DNA of 64,000 nucleotides. Source: Hysterium pulicare CBS 123377. Taxonomy: Eukaryota > Ascomycota > Dothideomycetes > Hysteriales > Hysteriaceae. Numbering within the stretch: the stretch's first letter is position 1; every line of letters begins with the position of its first letter. Under the pieces are notes generated by a model. The model was not told where the DNA came from. It made no database searches and saw only the letters and a program-made list of their open reading frames with translations. The position numbers and the translations under genes were made by a program. The stretch is from positions 44,178-108,177 of the forward strand of contig AJFK01000064.1 in NCBI GenBank assembly GCA_000467715.1. Reading direction: 5' to 3'. This document shows, in pieces, positions 13,382 to 23,850 of the stretch.

Positions 13382-15151
13382 TCAATCATCCCCTCCCTTC
13401 CCCCACACATCCGTCGCCTCCCTAAACTCATCCAAATCCTCCATGATCACGGGACTCGCCACCCTTCTTCCCCCTTCTTCTTCCTCCTCTTCCTGCTCGG
13501 CTGGCTCCGCGCTGGCCATAGCCCCCCATCCTTCGTCATCCTCCTCTGGGTCCGGCTCTCGTCGCATCTGCGGTACGGATGAATCAAGAAGACTTGCCGG
13601 CATATCTCTAGGATGCGAAGACGGCGGCGGAGACAAAGGCATCATGGCCATTTCAGGATGATGTGACAGTTCCGGGGGCGGAGGTGTGAGGTTGGTGCGA
13701 GATGGTAGCTCTGGCTTAGATCTATCGTGGTCATGTTCTTGGGTCGCGGAAGCAGTGGCCGGCTCTGCTGCTTCTTCGGAAATTGAGGCTGTTGGGGGTG
13801 CGGTTTGTGGTGGACGAAGAGAGCTTAGGGTTTGGGGTTGGGGTGTTGAGAAGGTGAAGGATGGGCGGGAGGGGAGGAGGGAGAAGATCGAGGAACTTAG
13901 GCTTTGGCGGTTCGGTAGTGGTGGGCGGAGTGCGGATGATGATGTTTCATTTGCGTCTTGAGCTTGAGCGTTCGATGGTTCAGACGTGGAATGCATGTGG
14001 CCTGGTTTACGTGGAGAAGCCGACGATTGAGTTAGTTCAGCAGGGAGATCCGCGCCGCACATTTCGCAGTCTACGAGTTCGGGGTGGTTGAGAAATGTGC
14101 ATCGTGGACAACGTTTCTGACCCTGTGAAGGCGCTGGTGGAGAAGGCGGACTTTGAGAGGGTGGTGGCGCGCTTTCTTCTCCGCCGGGCTTTCCTGCGTT
14201 GCTAGGGAAGACGTAGCCCGGACTATATCTCTGTGCTGCCTTCGATGAGTCCCTTCGTGCGGAGATATTGGATGCAGGTGCTTTGGCTGCGGCCGTATCC
14301 TCCTTCCTCACTGGACCGGGAGCCGGATCGATGGATATGACGACGGTAACATCCCTCTTCGTCCCACATTTTAAGCAATCTGTCGATCTAACCACGCTCT
14401 TGGTCTGCGTCTCAGAGATATACGTCGGCGCATCGAACCGTATCTGAAACGTATCTGCCTGTGCACTCGCAGGCGCGAAACTCGCATTCCTCTGCACCTG
14501 TCTACTCTCGAACCCAGCTCCCTTCGCCTGGATAGGTAGAATGGGTTCCACGGGTCCGAAGGTCAGATGATCCACATACGGCACCAGCATCAACTGCGTA
14601 CTCCTTCTAATCCTGTCATCAACCTCCGGGCGAAGCTTGAAGTCATCCACAGAGTGCAGGAGTCGGAAATATTTAGTGAACATATCTCCATACCAACTCC
14701 TAACTTTAGCACCCTGCTGCACAAGATCCTGCGGATGTCGGAGTGAGGATGGCCAAATAGAATCCATAAGATGTTTCTCTTTCAGCGCTTTCTTAACCAT
14801 CAAATCCACCCTACAGTTCTCATACAACTTCTTCTCCAGGCGTTCGTGGACCTGGTACTTCGAGAACCGGACCACGATTCCCCTTACAAATCCCGCATCT
14901 AGATTTCGCCTTTGCACGAAAGCGTCTAGAGACTCAAGATCCTTTTGCGCCTGGGCGTTTGCGGGCCGGAATGAGAAAGGCATTATCTCGTTGCCCATGT
15001 CGCACCACCGCTGCGGTTGCTTGGGCTCGGCGGTGGCGGTGCTGAAGATGGAGCGGATGGGTGCGTATTCGGCTTTGAAGTAGTTGTAGATGAAATCAAT
15101 TACATCGAAATCTGTTAAGGGAATCATCGCATGTCCTCGTGGTATATCCAT
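13382..15151 (-). CDS. RanBP2-type zinc-finger protein of unknown function
   Basis: A single uninterrupted frame of 589 residues starting at an ATG. The first 210 residues are well-ordered and helical-looking (for example VHERLEKKLYENCRVDLMVK and SWYGDMFTKYFRLLHSVDD), but I do not recognise the family. A CxxC pair at 259/262 follows. A RanBP2/NZF-type finger is clear at Cys348, Cys351, Cys362 and Cys365 with the CX2CX10CX2C spacing; such fingers bind ubiquitin or single-stranded RNA. The rest, to the end, is Ser/Pro-rich and probably disordered, with an acidic Glu run near the C-terminus. By analogy with NZF proteins a ubiquitin-linked role is possible, but this is inference. The next gene upstream is co-oriented, more than 0.8 kb away. 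Confidence 0.72.
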   Translation of the reverse strand: MDIPRGHAMIPLTDFDVIDFIYNYFKAEYAPIRSIFSTATAEPKQPQRWCDMGNEIMPFSFRPANAQAQKDLESLDAFVQRRNLDAGFVRGIVVRFSKYQVHERLEKKLYENCRVDLMVKKALKEKHLMDSIWPSSLRHPQDLVQQGAKVRSWYGDMFTKYFRLLHSVDDFKLRPEVDDRIRRSTQLMLVPYVDHLTFGPVEPILPIQAKGAGFESRQVQRNASFAPASAQADTFQIRFDAPTYISETQTKSVVRSTDCLKCGTKRDVTVVISIDPAPGPVRKEDTAAAKAPASNISARRDSSKAAQRYSPGYVFPSNAGKPGGEESAPPPSQSPPSPPAPSQGQKRCPRCTFLNHPELVDCEMCGADLPAELTQSSASPRKPGHMHSTSEPSNAQAQDANETSSSALRPPLPNRQSLSSSIFSLLPSRPSFTFSTPQPQTLSSLRPPQTAPPTASISEEAAEPATASATQEHDHDRSKPELPSRTNLTPPPPELSHHPEMAMMPLSPPPSSHPRDMPASLLDSSVPQMRREPDPEEDDEGWGAMASAEPAEQEEEEEEGGRRVASPVIMEDLDEFREATDVWGKGGDD

Positions 15152-15978
15152 TTTGTGCGGTTTTGCGGTGGTTTGTGGTGGAGAAGAGAGTGGCGATTAG
15201 GGCTGAGGACGCCTCGTTCTGGAAATCCAAGTTGGCTGTGAATTGGAGAAGTGGGCAAGAGAATGATTTTTTAGATAACTCTTGAGAAGTTTGGAAAGGA
15301 CACTTAATGAGAATCGCTACCAACCCTTGGAGTTTCTTGTATGCTGCTGCCTTGGGCAGAGTCAGCTTTAGGGTACGTGGATTGTGGTTCGAATGCGTGA
15401 GCAGAAAGCGATGAATACGTAGGCATGGTCAGCCACATGCTCGTGACTATTTCCGAACTCGCGAATGGTGTGCTCAGAATTGTCCAACGACCCGTGCTAA
15501 GGGCAGGGTGCTCTACCGCCGGAGACATGACGATGTTCGGGTGGCGCTGTGGCGGTGCAACGGTGCTTCATCCACCTGCTGACGGCCGCTTTGTACGCCT
15601 TTCCTACAAATACGTTATATCCAAGGAATCCGGTCAGACCTTATATTCTTACTTCGATTCTAACTAATGGCCTCTCACAGTCAACACAAGGCCAAATGCT
15701 TAGCTTTTCTGAAAACACCCAAGCCTTATCTTAGAACGAACCCTATTAGTCTCATGGAAGCATTCGCCAAGGCCTCATATACAAAACTATTCTTCCAGCC
15801 AACTCGCTCTTCATCCTCTTCCTTGTAAACCCAACATGTCTTAATTTCCGTCTCCCTTGTTACGACTTCGTAGCCGGTAACTCTTTATTTCTCAAATGGC
15901 CAACAGTGTGAAAGCTCTGCTTCTTCCAACGAAGTATCACTCACTTGTTGCCAGCGCTTTCCTCGGTGCTACTCTGAC
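15152..15978. other. Promoter region; no gene seen
   Basis: Intergenic space between two co-oriented minus-strand genes, holding the promoter of the RanBP2-finger gene and the 3' UTR of the 321-residue gene. Short open frames show no domain. Confidence 0.4.
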
Positions 15979-16944
15979 TTATCGCATGTTGTACCGAGCT
16001 AAGTAGTCCCTGATCTGCTGTTCGGAGAAGGACATGCTCCAACCGTCAGCCTTACTATCTTTTCTCTCGGGATGCTTTTTGGAGTCTGGAGTTCTGTCCC
16101 AGGATTCCTTTTCTGCTGCCGCCCACTCTTCTGGAGTGTCTTCCTGGTTCTCCTCCTTCGGCTTAGGTAGGCCCAGAAGCGCGTCTTCCATGAGGTCTTC
16201 AAGCAGTTCCAGTTCAACTCGGATTCCTGGGAGCAGGTCGGATACGGTCTGCCAGTGTCCTGCGCTACTGTATGTCTCAAGATACTCCACATCGTCCGGC
16301 AACCAAGGGCGAGGCACCCCAACCGCATGTCCGCATTTGTTTCGTTGCATCTTCAAAGCGCTGCCTATGCCCATGCAGTCCTCCCTGAGTCTCGGAAAGT
16401 TATAGGGAAGCACTAGATAATTGACAAATACGGTTTCCAACAGGTCTAGCGTTTCAAATAAGCTGATGGTCAATAGACAGATTGCCAAAACACCCTCTCT
16501 TCCTTCTAGCTCATGGCTTCTATATGCCGCCACAAATGTGTGGCTATCAAACTTATGGTGCTCAATGATACCCTCGATTTCCGTTATAAACCTGAGAGAT
16601 TTCTGGGCGACCTCGAGCACCCATTTGGTCTTCTTCCAAGCGTCGGTGAAATCTGGGTTGAAAAAATGTACCCAGTCCCATTGGGGAGCATCTGGCTGTT
16701 GGCAAACCGGGGCTTGTATAGAGTCGCCTTGTTTCTTACGCTTGACAGCCGTCAGAAGTCTCTTCAGGGACAACTTCCCAACGCGATTCTTGGCCGACCG
16801 ATATGCACGGATAGGCCAGTGCTGCGAAGTAGCGTTGCGCTCATCCGACTCTCCATATATCGTTGCTGGTTCCTCGTGGCTTCGATCTTTGGCTTGGTCT
16901 GCAGCATCAGTTCGAGACCGAAATAAAGCCCTAAGGACGTGCAT
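15979..16944 (-). CDS. Unrecognised 321-residue protein
   Basis: Single-exon open frame with an ATG start. I do not recognise the family. The first 75 residues are basic (Arg/Lys-rich), with no signal peptide. Residues about 85-215 look folded and include an aromatic WDWVHFF segment and a hydrophobic stretch (VLAICLLTISLFETLDLL) that could be a buried helix or a weak membrane segment. The last 90 residues are charged and Glu/Lys-rich, ending in a short helical-looking tail. Codon use looks like its neighbours, and the length of the frame argues for a real gene. It may be lineage-specific. No function is assigned. Confidence 0.6.
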   Translation of the reverse strand: MHVLRALFRSRTDAADQAKDRSHEEPATIYGESDERNATSQHWPIRAYRSAKNRVGKLSLKRLLTAVKRKKQGDSIQAPVCQQPDAPQWDWVHFFNPDFTDAWKKTKWVLEVAQKSLRFITEIEGIIEHHKFDSHTFVAAYRSHELEGREGVLAICLLTISLFETLDLLETVFVNYLVLPYNFPRLREDCMGIGSALKMQRNKCGHAVGVPRPWLPDDVEYLETYSSAGHWQTVSDLLPGIRVELELLEDLMEDALLGLPKPKEENQEDTPEEWAAAEKESWDRTPDSKKHPERKDSKADGWSMSFSEQQIRDYLARYNMR

Positions 16945-18566
16945 TGCGGAGACCTTTTACTCTGAATATAGCAGTATTGATGAAGCGGAGATCAATCGAC
17001 GCTTGAAGTCAATCTCGATGGACAGACACGGTGCTACACAGGATTCGTACAGCCAGGGGTACTCTTCTACTACAACAATGTCTGGTTGTTGTGGGTGCGG
17101 CCGAGATGCTGGGAGGGAACTGGATCAGAGAATGAGGCTGAGAACAACCTCATTTTGATATATTCATATATTTTGGGCGTTTATATCTATTCACGACTAC
17201 GTCCACCCGATGATTCGTCATAATCACCACCTACGTAGATGTGTTGTGAATTCTCTGCTGGTTTGATTTGAAGCCTTCGCTTCGTCCTCTCGTTTTTGTG
17301 AATTTGACGTTGGCAGATCTCCTGAAATCCAATGAGACGGGGAGGACAATTGATAACGACAAGTGATCACACATGTGCTTCCAATTCGAAGGATGCAGCA
17401 CGGATATATGGCAAGATGGCTGTTTGTACGCTGAGTCCCGATGTCCTAACGCTCATTTTCTTAGTCGAACCAGAATAAAGGTGCAAATAGATGGTACAAA
17501 AGATAAGGGGGTTCTCCCCTGAGGCATCTGGGAAACTACCCACTTCTTCTCTTCGTTTTGAGAGAACGGCCGCGTAGAAAGAGACGAGCCTGACTCCCGA
17601 CCGTAATAGCCAGGCGTGAGATATATTTCCGATTGCGGGTCCGACTGTTTCATAGTTCCCTTACGCTCAGCGCAAGAAGCCCGAAGCGTGGCTGACTGCA
17701 GAGATTGGAACGTGGGAATGGTCTTGCGGCGTTCGAAACCGTCTTGAAGGACTACGTAGAACATTTACGATCAGAATTGTCCTCTCTAAGAAGTTTGTCC
17801 GTGCAAACTCCGGGTCGGCTGGAAGGATCCAAAATGAGAGTGATGTGCCGCATTTTTATTTGCATTTTGAAGTTTGAATCTTTGTCGTTATTGAGAAGTT
17901 TCTGTATAGTGCGGCAAACGTGTTTGCTGCGCGTTGTGAGTAGCAGGCCATTCTCCAAAGCCTGGGTCAGGTGACTAGATACAGCTATCTGTTCGTGGCA
18001 GCTTCACCAACCTCGATTCTGCTCTCTTTGATTGTTATAGATGATCGACCGACTAAGAGATCAGCTTGATCTTAGGAACGGTTAGACGAATAGCTTACAG
18101 GAACAAAGATGAGAGAACAGTAGAGCCATAGAGATGCAAAGGTCATTTTATCATGAAATAAATTGAACGAAAATGGTAGAAAAGGCATTAAATGGCAGTC
18201 TCATAAAATAAATCTCCAAGGAATTGGAGAATCAAGGAAGTTTCAACAGAAATAACTAGCAGATCTACGCGTTTTTAAAGTAGGGCCATGTAAGAAAATG
18301 CTGGAAACGATGGGGTTCGTAAACGTGAATAGAAGCATATAACGGAGTACATATACAAATGCTAAGTGCAACTAAATTATGTATCGGCATTTTCTCATCT
18401 TATCTAGTCTCTGCCATAGACGTCGTGATACTTCTATCCAGCCATTGACCTATTCATGAGTATCGTGTAAGCTCTTCGAGCAAAGTATGTACCTGAAGCT
18501 GATATACATCTTTCGTATGATGGGATGTCCGTTCGAGAGGTTGAGGTGGTCAATTAGTCGATTCCT
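16945..18566. other. 1.6 kb intergenic region; no supported gene
   Basis: Several short frames on both strands, none with a domain or a convincing exon chain. The part around 18120-18400 is AT-rich. It should include the promoter of the 321-residue gene and the 3' UTR of the rhodanese gene. Confidence 0.4.
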
Positions 18567-19157
18567 TCAATATCCGAACTCCCAAATATCCTTCTGGTAT
18601 TCTTCCGTCAAGCTCTTATCATCACCATACCTAGAAAAACAACATCAGCACCCCAATTATCCCATAATCCCCAACAGTTCAACTTACTTCTCTTGCCACT
18701 TCACAAACCCTCCATCCAGCACCACGACTCTCTGCGCCTGATCCTTCTCCTTCTCCCTCGCCACATCCCCCGTACTCTCCCCCATAACCCTCTCGCCCAT
18801 ATCCAACAATCTCGCCCTCTCCCTCATATAACGCAACGCAGCACTCGGCCCCCGCTGTTGACTCAACGCACAGTGGAAGACCACTATCTCCTTATCCTTC
18901 AAAGTTCTCACTAACTCTGGGATTCTGTAATCGAGTTGGGAGGAAGGTACGTGCGTAGAACCTTTGATGTGTCCGCCGAGGTGGTCGGAGTCTCGGACAT
19001 CAATGATTGCGAGTGAGGGGGGAACTTTGCCGGAGGAGAGTCGTGTAGAGAGTTCTTCGCGCGTTATGTGGCCTAGGTTGGCGATTGTGAGGGAGGACAT
19101 GTTGGTGAGTTGTGGGGCTCTGGGTTGGGAGTAAGGGTAGAGGCGATATACGTCCAT
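18567..19157 (-). CDS. Rhodanese-fold phosphatase, Ibp1/Cdc25-like
   Basis: Small rhodanese-domain protein with a Cdc25-type phosphatase loop. Two exons (19157-18688 and 18630-18567) give 177 residues. The intron is required: without it the frame stops right after VKWQEK, and with it the protein ends in the family-like tail EYQKDIWEFGY. The active-site loop HCALSQQR (Cys96, Arg102) fits HCX5R, as in S. pombe Ibp1, yeast Ych1 and the arsenate reductase Arr2. Asp-Val-Arg-Asp in the upstream CH2A-like segment also fits. Substrate is not known: dual-specificity phosphatase or arsenate reductase are both possible. The start is uncertain: ATG at 19157 or at 19100 (MSSLTIANLG), the latter in better context and giving 158 residues. 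Confidence 0.82.
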
Positions 19158-19503
19158 GGAAGGGGAAGAAGTGGGCTTTGGTGGAGCGGAATTAGCTAGA
19201 TACCGCAATCGAACGGCAGGCTTTATCGATAAGGAGCCAGCAGGATTGACTCGCGAATAGTGCGGATGGATTAAATGTCTTTTGAAAATATACTCCAAGT
19301 GATGGATTCAAGAATCAGGTTCTCATCCTGTAGCACCAATTCATGTTTCGCGTCCAACATCAACTGTATTAGCCAAAAGAATAATACTCCTAAGTCGCAC
19401 TACCGAGACCTCTCGATACCCACTGGCAGACCCAGATAAGGACATATGATACAATTCAGAAGAAACAGAAGACTCCATAATTCACCCCACCAAGAGAAAT
19501 CAT
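19158..19503. other. Short intergenic region
   Basis: Promoter and leader of the rhodanese gene plus the 3' UTR of the EPS1-like gene. Nothing else is seen. Confidence 0.4.
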
Positions 19504-21773
19504 CTAATCGACCTTCCCATTACCGGCGCCGCCTCCCAAAAGGCCTTCTTTGCCATCAAGCTGGAAGAAACCACCCGTATTCCCAAAACTTCTCCCTCTC
19601 CGCATTCGGGACTTACCCCAGATAGATAGGCCTATTAGGAAGCCTATTAGGACTCCTATGGAGAGCCAAGGATGACTGCCGCAGGCATTCCGCATCTGGA
19701 AGATGACATGTTCAATGGTTCCAGTTGTGGATTTGGGACTAATTTTTGGTGGTGAGGCGACGACCTTTGAAAGGGTCTCTAGAATAGATGTTCGGGATGG
19801 TCGAATGGGATCTCCATTGATGGTGATGTCCCAGTACTTGCGATTCTTTTGTAGAAGTCAGTATGCTTGCAGTCATCAAGAGTTGTACGGCTGACTTACG
19901 TCTTCATCGTTTATGACCACCCGCTCTCCGTCCTTCACATCAATGCCGTAAGTGGTACGAATCCATCGCTCCCAGAAAGCTCCATCGACCCACGCGAAAC
20001 CAACACCTTTTCGCTGTATCTCATCCATATTAATACGAATGCTCTTCGCAGCCCTTAGTGCTCTCTGGTCATTGCGGTCCTCCGCTTCCTCGATACGTAG
20101 CTGCTTTGCATCTCTAAGCTCCTGGCGTTCTAATTGGAACATTTGTGTCTGCTTATCAATCCATTCCAACGCTGCGTTCTTCACCTCACGTTTCGCGATG
20201 ATGAACTCGTCGGATCTCGCCCTGTTCAATACGGCAAGGACGACGAGCTTCCCGTCCATAATCTCCCTTGCATTTGACGAGGTCAATTCGGGGACGATAG
20301 GCAGCCAAACGGACTTCATCCAGTTCAAGACCTTCCTGAAGTCTCGCATGTCCTTGGGCGCCAGTGCGGTGTAGTAAGTGGACTTGCCATCTCGAGACAC
20401 CATGAGTCGAGGCCATGTGGAGATCTTGAAAGTTTCGGACATCTTGGGATCTTTCGTCTTTACCAATTTTGCGTGCCCTATCAGACTAAGGGTAAGGCGC
20501 TCCAAAGCCTGGAAATCTTCGCTCGTTGTGGCATGATCATAGAAGTAGACGAAGATAACCTCTTCCGTTTCCTCCATGGTCTTGAATGAATCATAGTCGA
20601 CGTCGATGACTCCAGAACCAATATCTACTGCCTTGACAGCAAAATCAAGCAAGTCACCAATGCCTCGAAGTCCATCATATTCCACTCGTTCGCCGCCGCG
20701 GAAGAATAAGAGAGTCGGATAGCCTTGAACGCGTGCGTCCTTGCACAGTCGTTTCTCAACATCGCAATTGACTTCTCCAATATTGAGTTTCCCCTTCATT
20801 TCCCGAGCCATCTGAGACCAATTTGGAGCCATGCCCTGGCAGTGGTGACACCAGGGAGCGTAGAACTTGACGAACCACGGATCATGAGTATTGGTCACGA
20901 CTTTCTGGAATTTTTCGGCTGTTAGAGGGACAGATATTCCGTCAGAATTCGCCGCGGCGGCCGGGGCAGCTTTCGATGCCACGGGCTTGGACGCTAAGGA
21001 CGGAGTTTGACTGGCGATGGCATTATGCTGAGATGCCGCGGCAGAACCAGCAGCAGGATTCTTGTCCTTCTCTTCCGAGACTTTAGGTTTGGTACCATCG
21101 ACCTTATTAGCTCCAACCTCCGGCAGCACCAGGCCTTCTTTTGGCCGCGATCCTGGGCGAATTGTTTCTAATGTTTCCTCAACCCATTCACTCAACGCAG
21201 GGAGCTCTCTAGAGCCAGTGATCTTTTTCACTTCTTTCCCGTCCTTGAACAGCACCATTGAGGGGAAGTTCTCCACATCTCTTGCCGCGCAGGCATCCCT
21301 ATAGGCAATGCAGTTTAATTTGGCGAATTTGAAATCATAGTATCGTGTGAAGGAGTTTAGCGATTCTTCATTCTTTTGTGATGAGGGTACTGGTTTCGAG
21401 GTGTAGTAGAATTCGTAAAGAGTTTGCCATGTTGGTTTGAATGCCAGACAGTGGCCGCAGAAGGGAGAGTAAAACTCAACGAGCCTGGAGTGGATGATAG
21501 TTAGTACCATGCGTATAGGTGTGTAGGTGCACGAGGGCCTTACCAATTTCCATTCTTGAGGTCTTCATCGAGGGATGGACCGTACAGCTCTTTCATTGGC
21601 GGTACTGTCTGGCCGTTGAATACTGTATCCGGCGGAGTCTCATCAGCACTGTCTGACGATGCTGCTGCCGGGGCAGTCTGTATTTTAACCTGGCCAGCAT
21701 CTTCAGCGGGTTCAGCTGCAACTATTGAGGCAGCCGCCGCAAGCGATAAAATGGAGTAGAGGAGTGCGCGCAT
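19504..21773 (-). CDS. EPS1-like membrane-anchored protein disulfide isomerase
   Basis: ER thiol oxidoreductase with two thioredoxin domains and a C-terminal membrane anchor. Exons 21773-21544, 21484-19900 and about 19845-19504 give 718 residues. Residues 1-20 form a signal peptide (MRALLYSILSLAAAASIVAA). Active sites are CGHC at 86-89 and CHHC at 289-292, joined by an Ala/Lys-rich linker. A charged coiled-coil-like stretch (around RQELRDAKQLRIEEAEDRND) precedes a luminal piece and one membrane span (SIGVLIGFLIGLSIW), then a basic cytosolic tail. This layout and length match yeast Eps1, which takes part in ER quality control of membrane proteins. The acceptor of the last intron could be either of two AAG sites 9 nt apart (both keep frame). 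It is divergent from the complex I gene. Confidence 0.85.
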
Positions 21774-22111
21774 GGCGAAGATCAACTTGGATGGACGGCC
21801 GGAGGCGGAGAACGTCCTCCTTTTCAGGAGGTTTGCCGATTATGAGGCCAGCTGGCTTTTGACTGCGAGGGGTCAGTAAAGTAGTCAAAGCAGCTACGGA
21901 TTAGTTGTCATTTGAGGAGTCCGTGGAGAGGAAAAGTATGAAGCAGTAAGCGTGGCAGTCGAGCACCTCCTTGATGAGGCTCTGTGAAAGTCTGGATGGT
22001 CTGAGCGTCACTAAGTCGAACCTCGACGGCGAGCTTCGATTGACCTTCTCACGCCCCTACTTCCACAACATCGCAATTGGCCTTCCTCGCCTTGTCAACT
22101 TCCACTACAAG
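21774..22111. promoter_or_regulatory. Divergent promoter: EPS1-like PDI and complex I subunit
   Basis: A 338 bp gap between two divergent starts must serve both genes. No strong named motif was seen. Confidence 0.5.
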
Positions 22112-22954
22112 ATGAGGGCGACATTGAGGCTCTTCGCCAACGTCAACGCAGGCCGCTTTCTTCAGCCCGGAGCTCCTACCGGACTCGCTGGTCTACCCAC
22201 TCACCATTCGCCTCGATCTGCTCTGCTCTTTCTCTATAGGGCTACATTGGACAAATTGCACGAGCTCCCCGAATCCTCAGTATACCGCCAATCAACCGAG
22301 GCTCTCACGAAGCACCGGCTGAAAATCGTCGAAGAAACTGTGCCAAAAGGGTTCAAAGCGTGGCAAGAGAAGGTTGAATCGCAGATTGCGGAGGCCCCGG
22401 ACACGTTCCCGGGCACTGTCTATCGTTCTTCTGACGGCCAATTCACTGTTGTTCCTCCTCCCCCGGAACAAAGAGACGACCGCGAGCTTGAATACGATGG
22501 TCGCCCAATCACACCCCAAGAGCCTGAAGGACCGCGGCATTTCAAAGATAGAGCTAATCAGCATATTGCTCTTGCAGGCGAGAAGCCATTTGATGATGAA
22601 CGAGTGAAACCGATTGAAGTGGATCCAGAGCCTCAACTCACGGCCGACCAGTACGTCGTTAAGAACTGGTTTATACGAAAGCTGGACACATGCTAACGTT
22701 CTGGACAGGATATCTGATATAGAGATCAGAATCGGTGCTGGTTTAATTGAGGAAGTCATTCATGTCGCCGGGGGAGAATATGTTCTAGTTGATAGAATGG
22801 CCGAATCGAAAGTGTGAGTTGTGATTCAATATGCCGCCATTGTGGACAACAACTAATGCTGGCTTGTAGATGGGAGGAGCTCACAGAGAAAGCACCTGAG
22901 GGTCAATGGTCATACTTTGAGAGGGGCGCTCACACATCAACCCAGAAGCCCTAG
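22112..22954 (+). CDS. Mitochondrial complex I subunit NDUFA5 (29.9 kDa type)
   Basis: Accessory subunit of NADH:ubiquinone oxidoreductase on the matrix arm. Three exons (22112-22650, 22709-22813, 22870-22954) give 242 residues in frame. The N-terminus is rich in Arg and Ala and lacks acids, as for a presequence. The conserved NDUFA5/ETC_C1 region is seen in LLFLYRATLDKLHELPESSVYRQ, then TEALTKHRLKIVEETVPKG and the downstream WQEKVE. A Pro/Glu-rich extension ends in EEVIHVAGGEYVLVDRM and WEELTEKAPEGQWSYFER, characteristic of the larger fungal 29.9 kDa form. The start is the ATG at the beginning of the presequence; upstream in-frame codons have no good context. Confidence 0.9.
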
Positions 22955-23850
22955 ATGAGGCCCGTTGTAGAATTAATTGTAAATAATGAAAGACAAAAAT
23001 CCAATGAACGCCTCGAAGCCAAGCACATCCGCTATTCTCTCATTAGGATCTTCACACGCTTGATACGAACTTCTTCAAAAATCTGAGAGCAGCTACTTCG
23101 ACCCAAAGAGGTAGAATCACTAGTCCTAAATCCGAAGCACTGGTCACGGGGCTTATATCGTCTCGATGTGTAACATCTCTCCAGCTTTTTTCGGAGTGTG
23201 TTCAATCTTATTCTCTTTCTTTGTCTAGACTCATACGAAGACTCTCTACCTGTCTCCCAGCTGGCCTGTTTCTTCTGGATACAGAATACTTTTGGATTCG
23301 TTCACATGAGGTATACGACTGTTTTAACAGCGCGCAAATATGACTTGAGCTTCACTCGATGTCACGGCCTTTTCCAGTTGTACACAAAACAATCTAGTAA
23401 TTAGTGGTATAGGTAACAATCATCACATAACGGCAAGTGTCGATTGACCAAAGCTGAGCTCAGTAACATGAACCAAACGGCATTTCCGACCTTGCGCAAA
23501 ATACAGTCGAGATCGGTACCCGGTGATGAAGATCATATCTCGCCGTATGCTGACCCCAGCTGAGCTCCTTGCCTTATAACTGATTTGCAACCAGACGTTA
23601 CTAGCTTATTAGCTTATTAGGTCTTGCTACGAGAGATTATATTAAGCAGTACAAGAATGTCGCTATCATAGTAACTTCCATTAACTACTATTAGATTAAA
23701 AAAACCCTAGCTTATAATTTAACATATCTATTCATACTTGAACAGCGGCCATGGAAGATGTCTCTGCCCTAACCGGTGCTGCTGCTCTCTGGACAACCGT
23801 CGTGGAGGAGGCTCCGTTCTTAGATCTTAATGCTCTTTTCCGAGTAGTAG
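22955..23850. other. Gene-poor stretch with an AT-rich island
   Basis: No gene is supported. It starts with the 3' UTR of the complex I gene. From about 23575 to 23740 the sequence becomes AT-rich with the direct repeat AGCTTATT twice near 23603-23618, unlike the flanks; this looks like eroded repeat DNA. Confidence 0.45.
23575..23740. repeat. AT-rich, TpA-rich island, possible RIP-eroded repeat
   Basis: A sharp drop in GC with many TA, TTA and TAAT steps between sequence of normal composition. No open frame or terminal repeat is visible. Repeat-induced point mutation of a transposon fragment is a plausible source, but this is inferred from composition only. Confidence 0.35.

Noticed and set aside
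16421-17158. 245-residue frame opposite the 321-residue gene
   Set aside because: It is antisense to a better frame and shows Ser/Arg/Cys-rich shadow composition.
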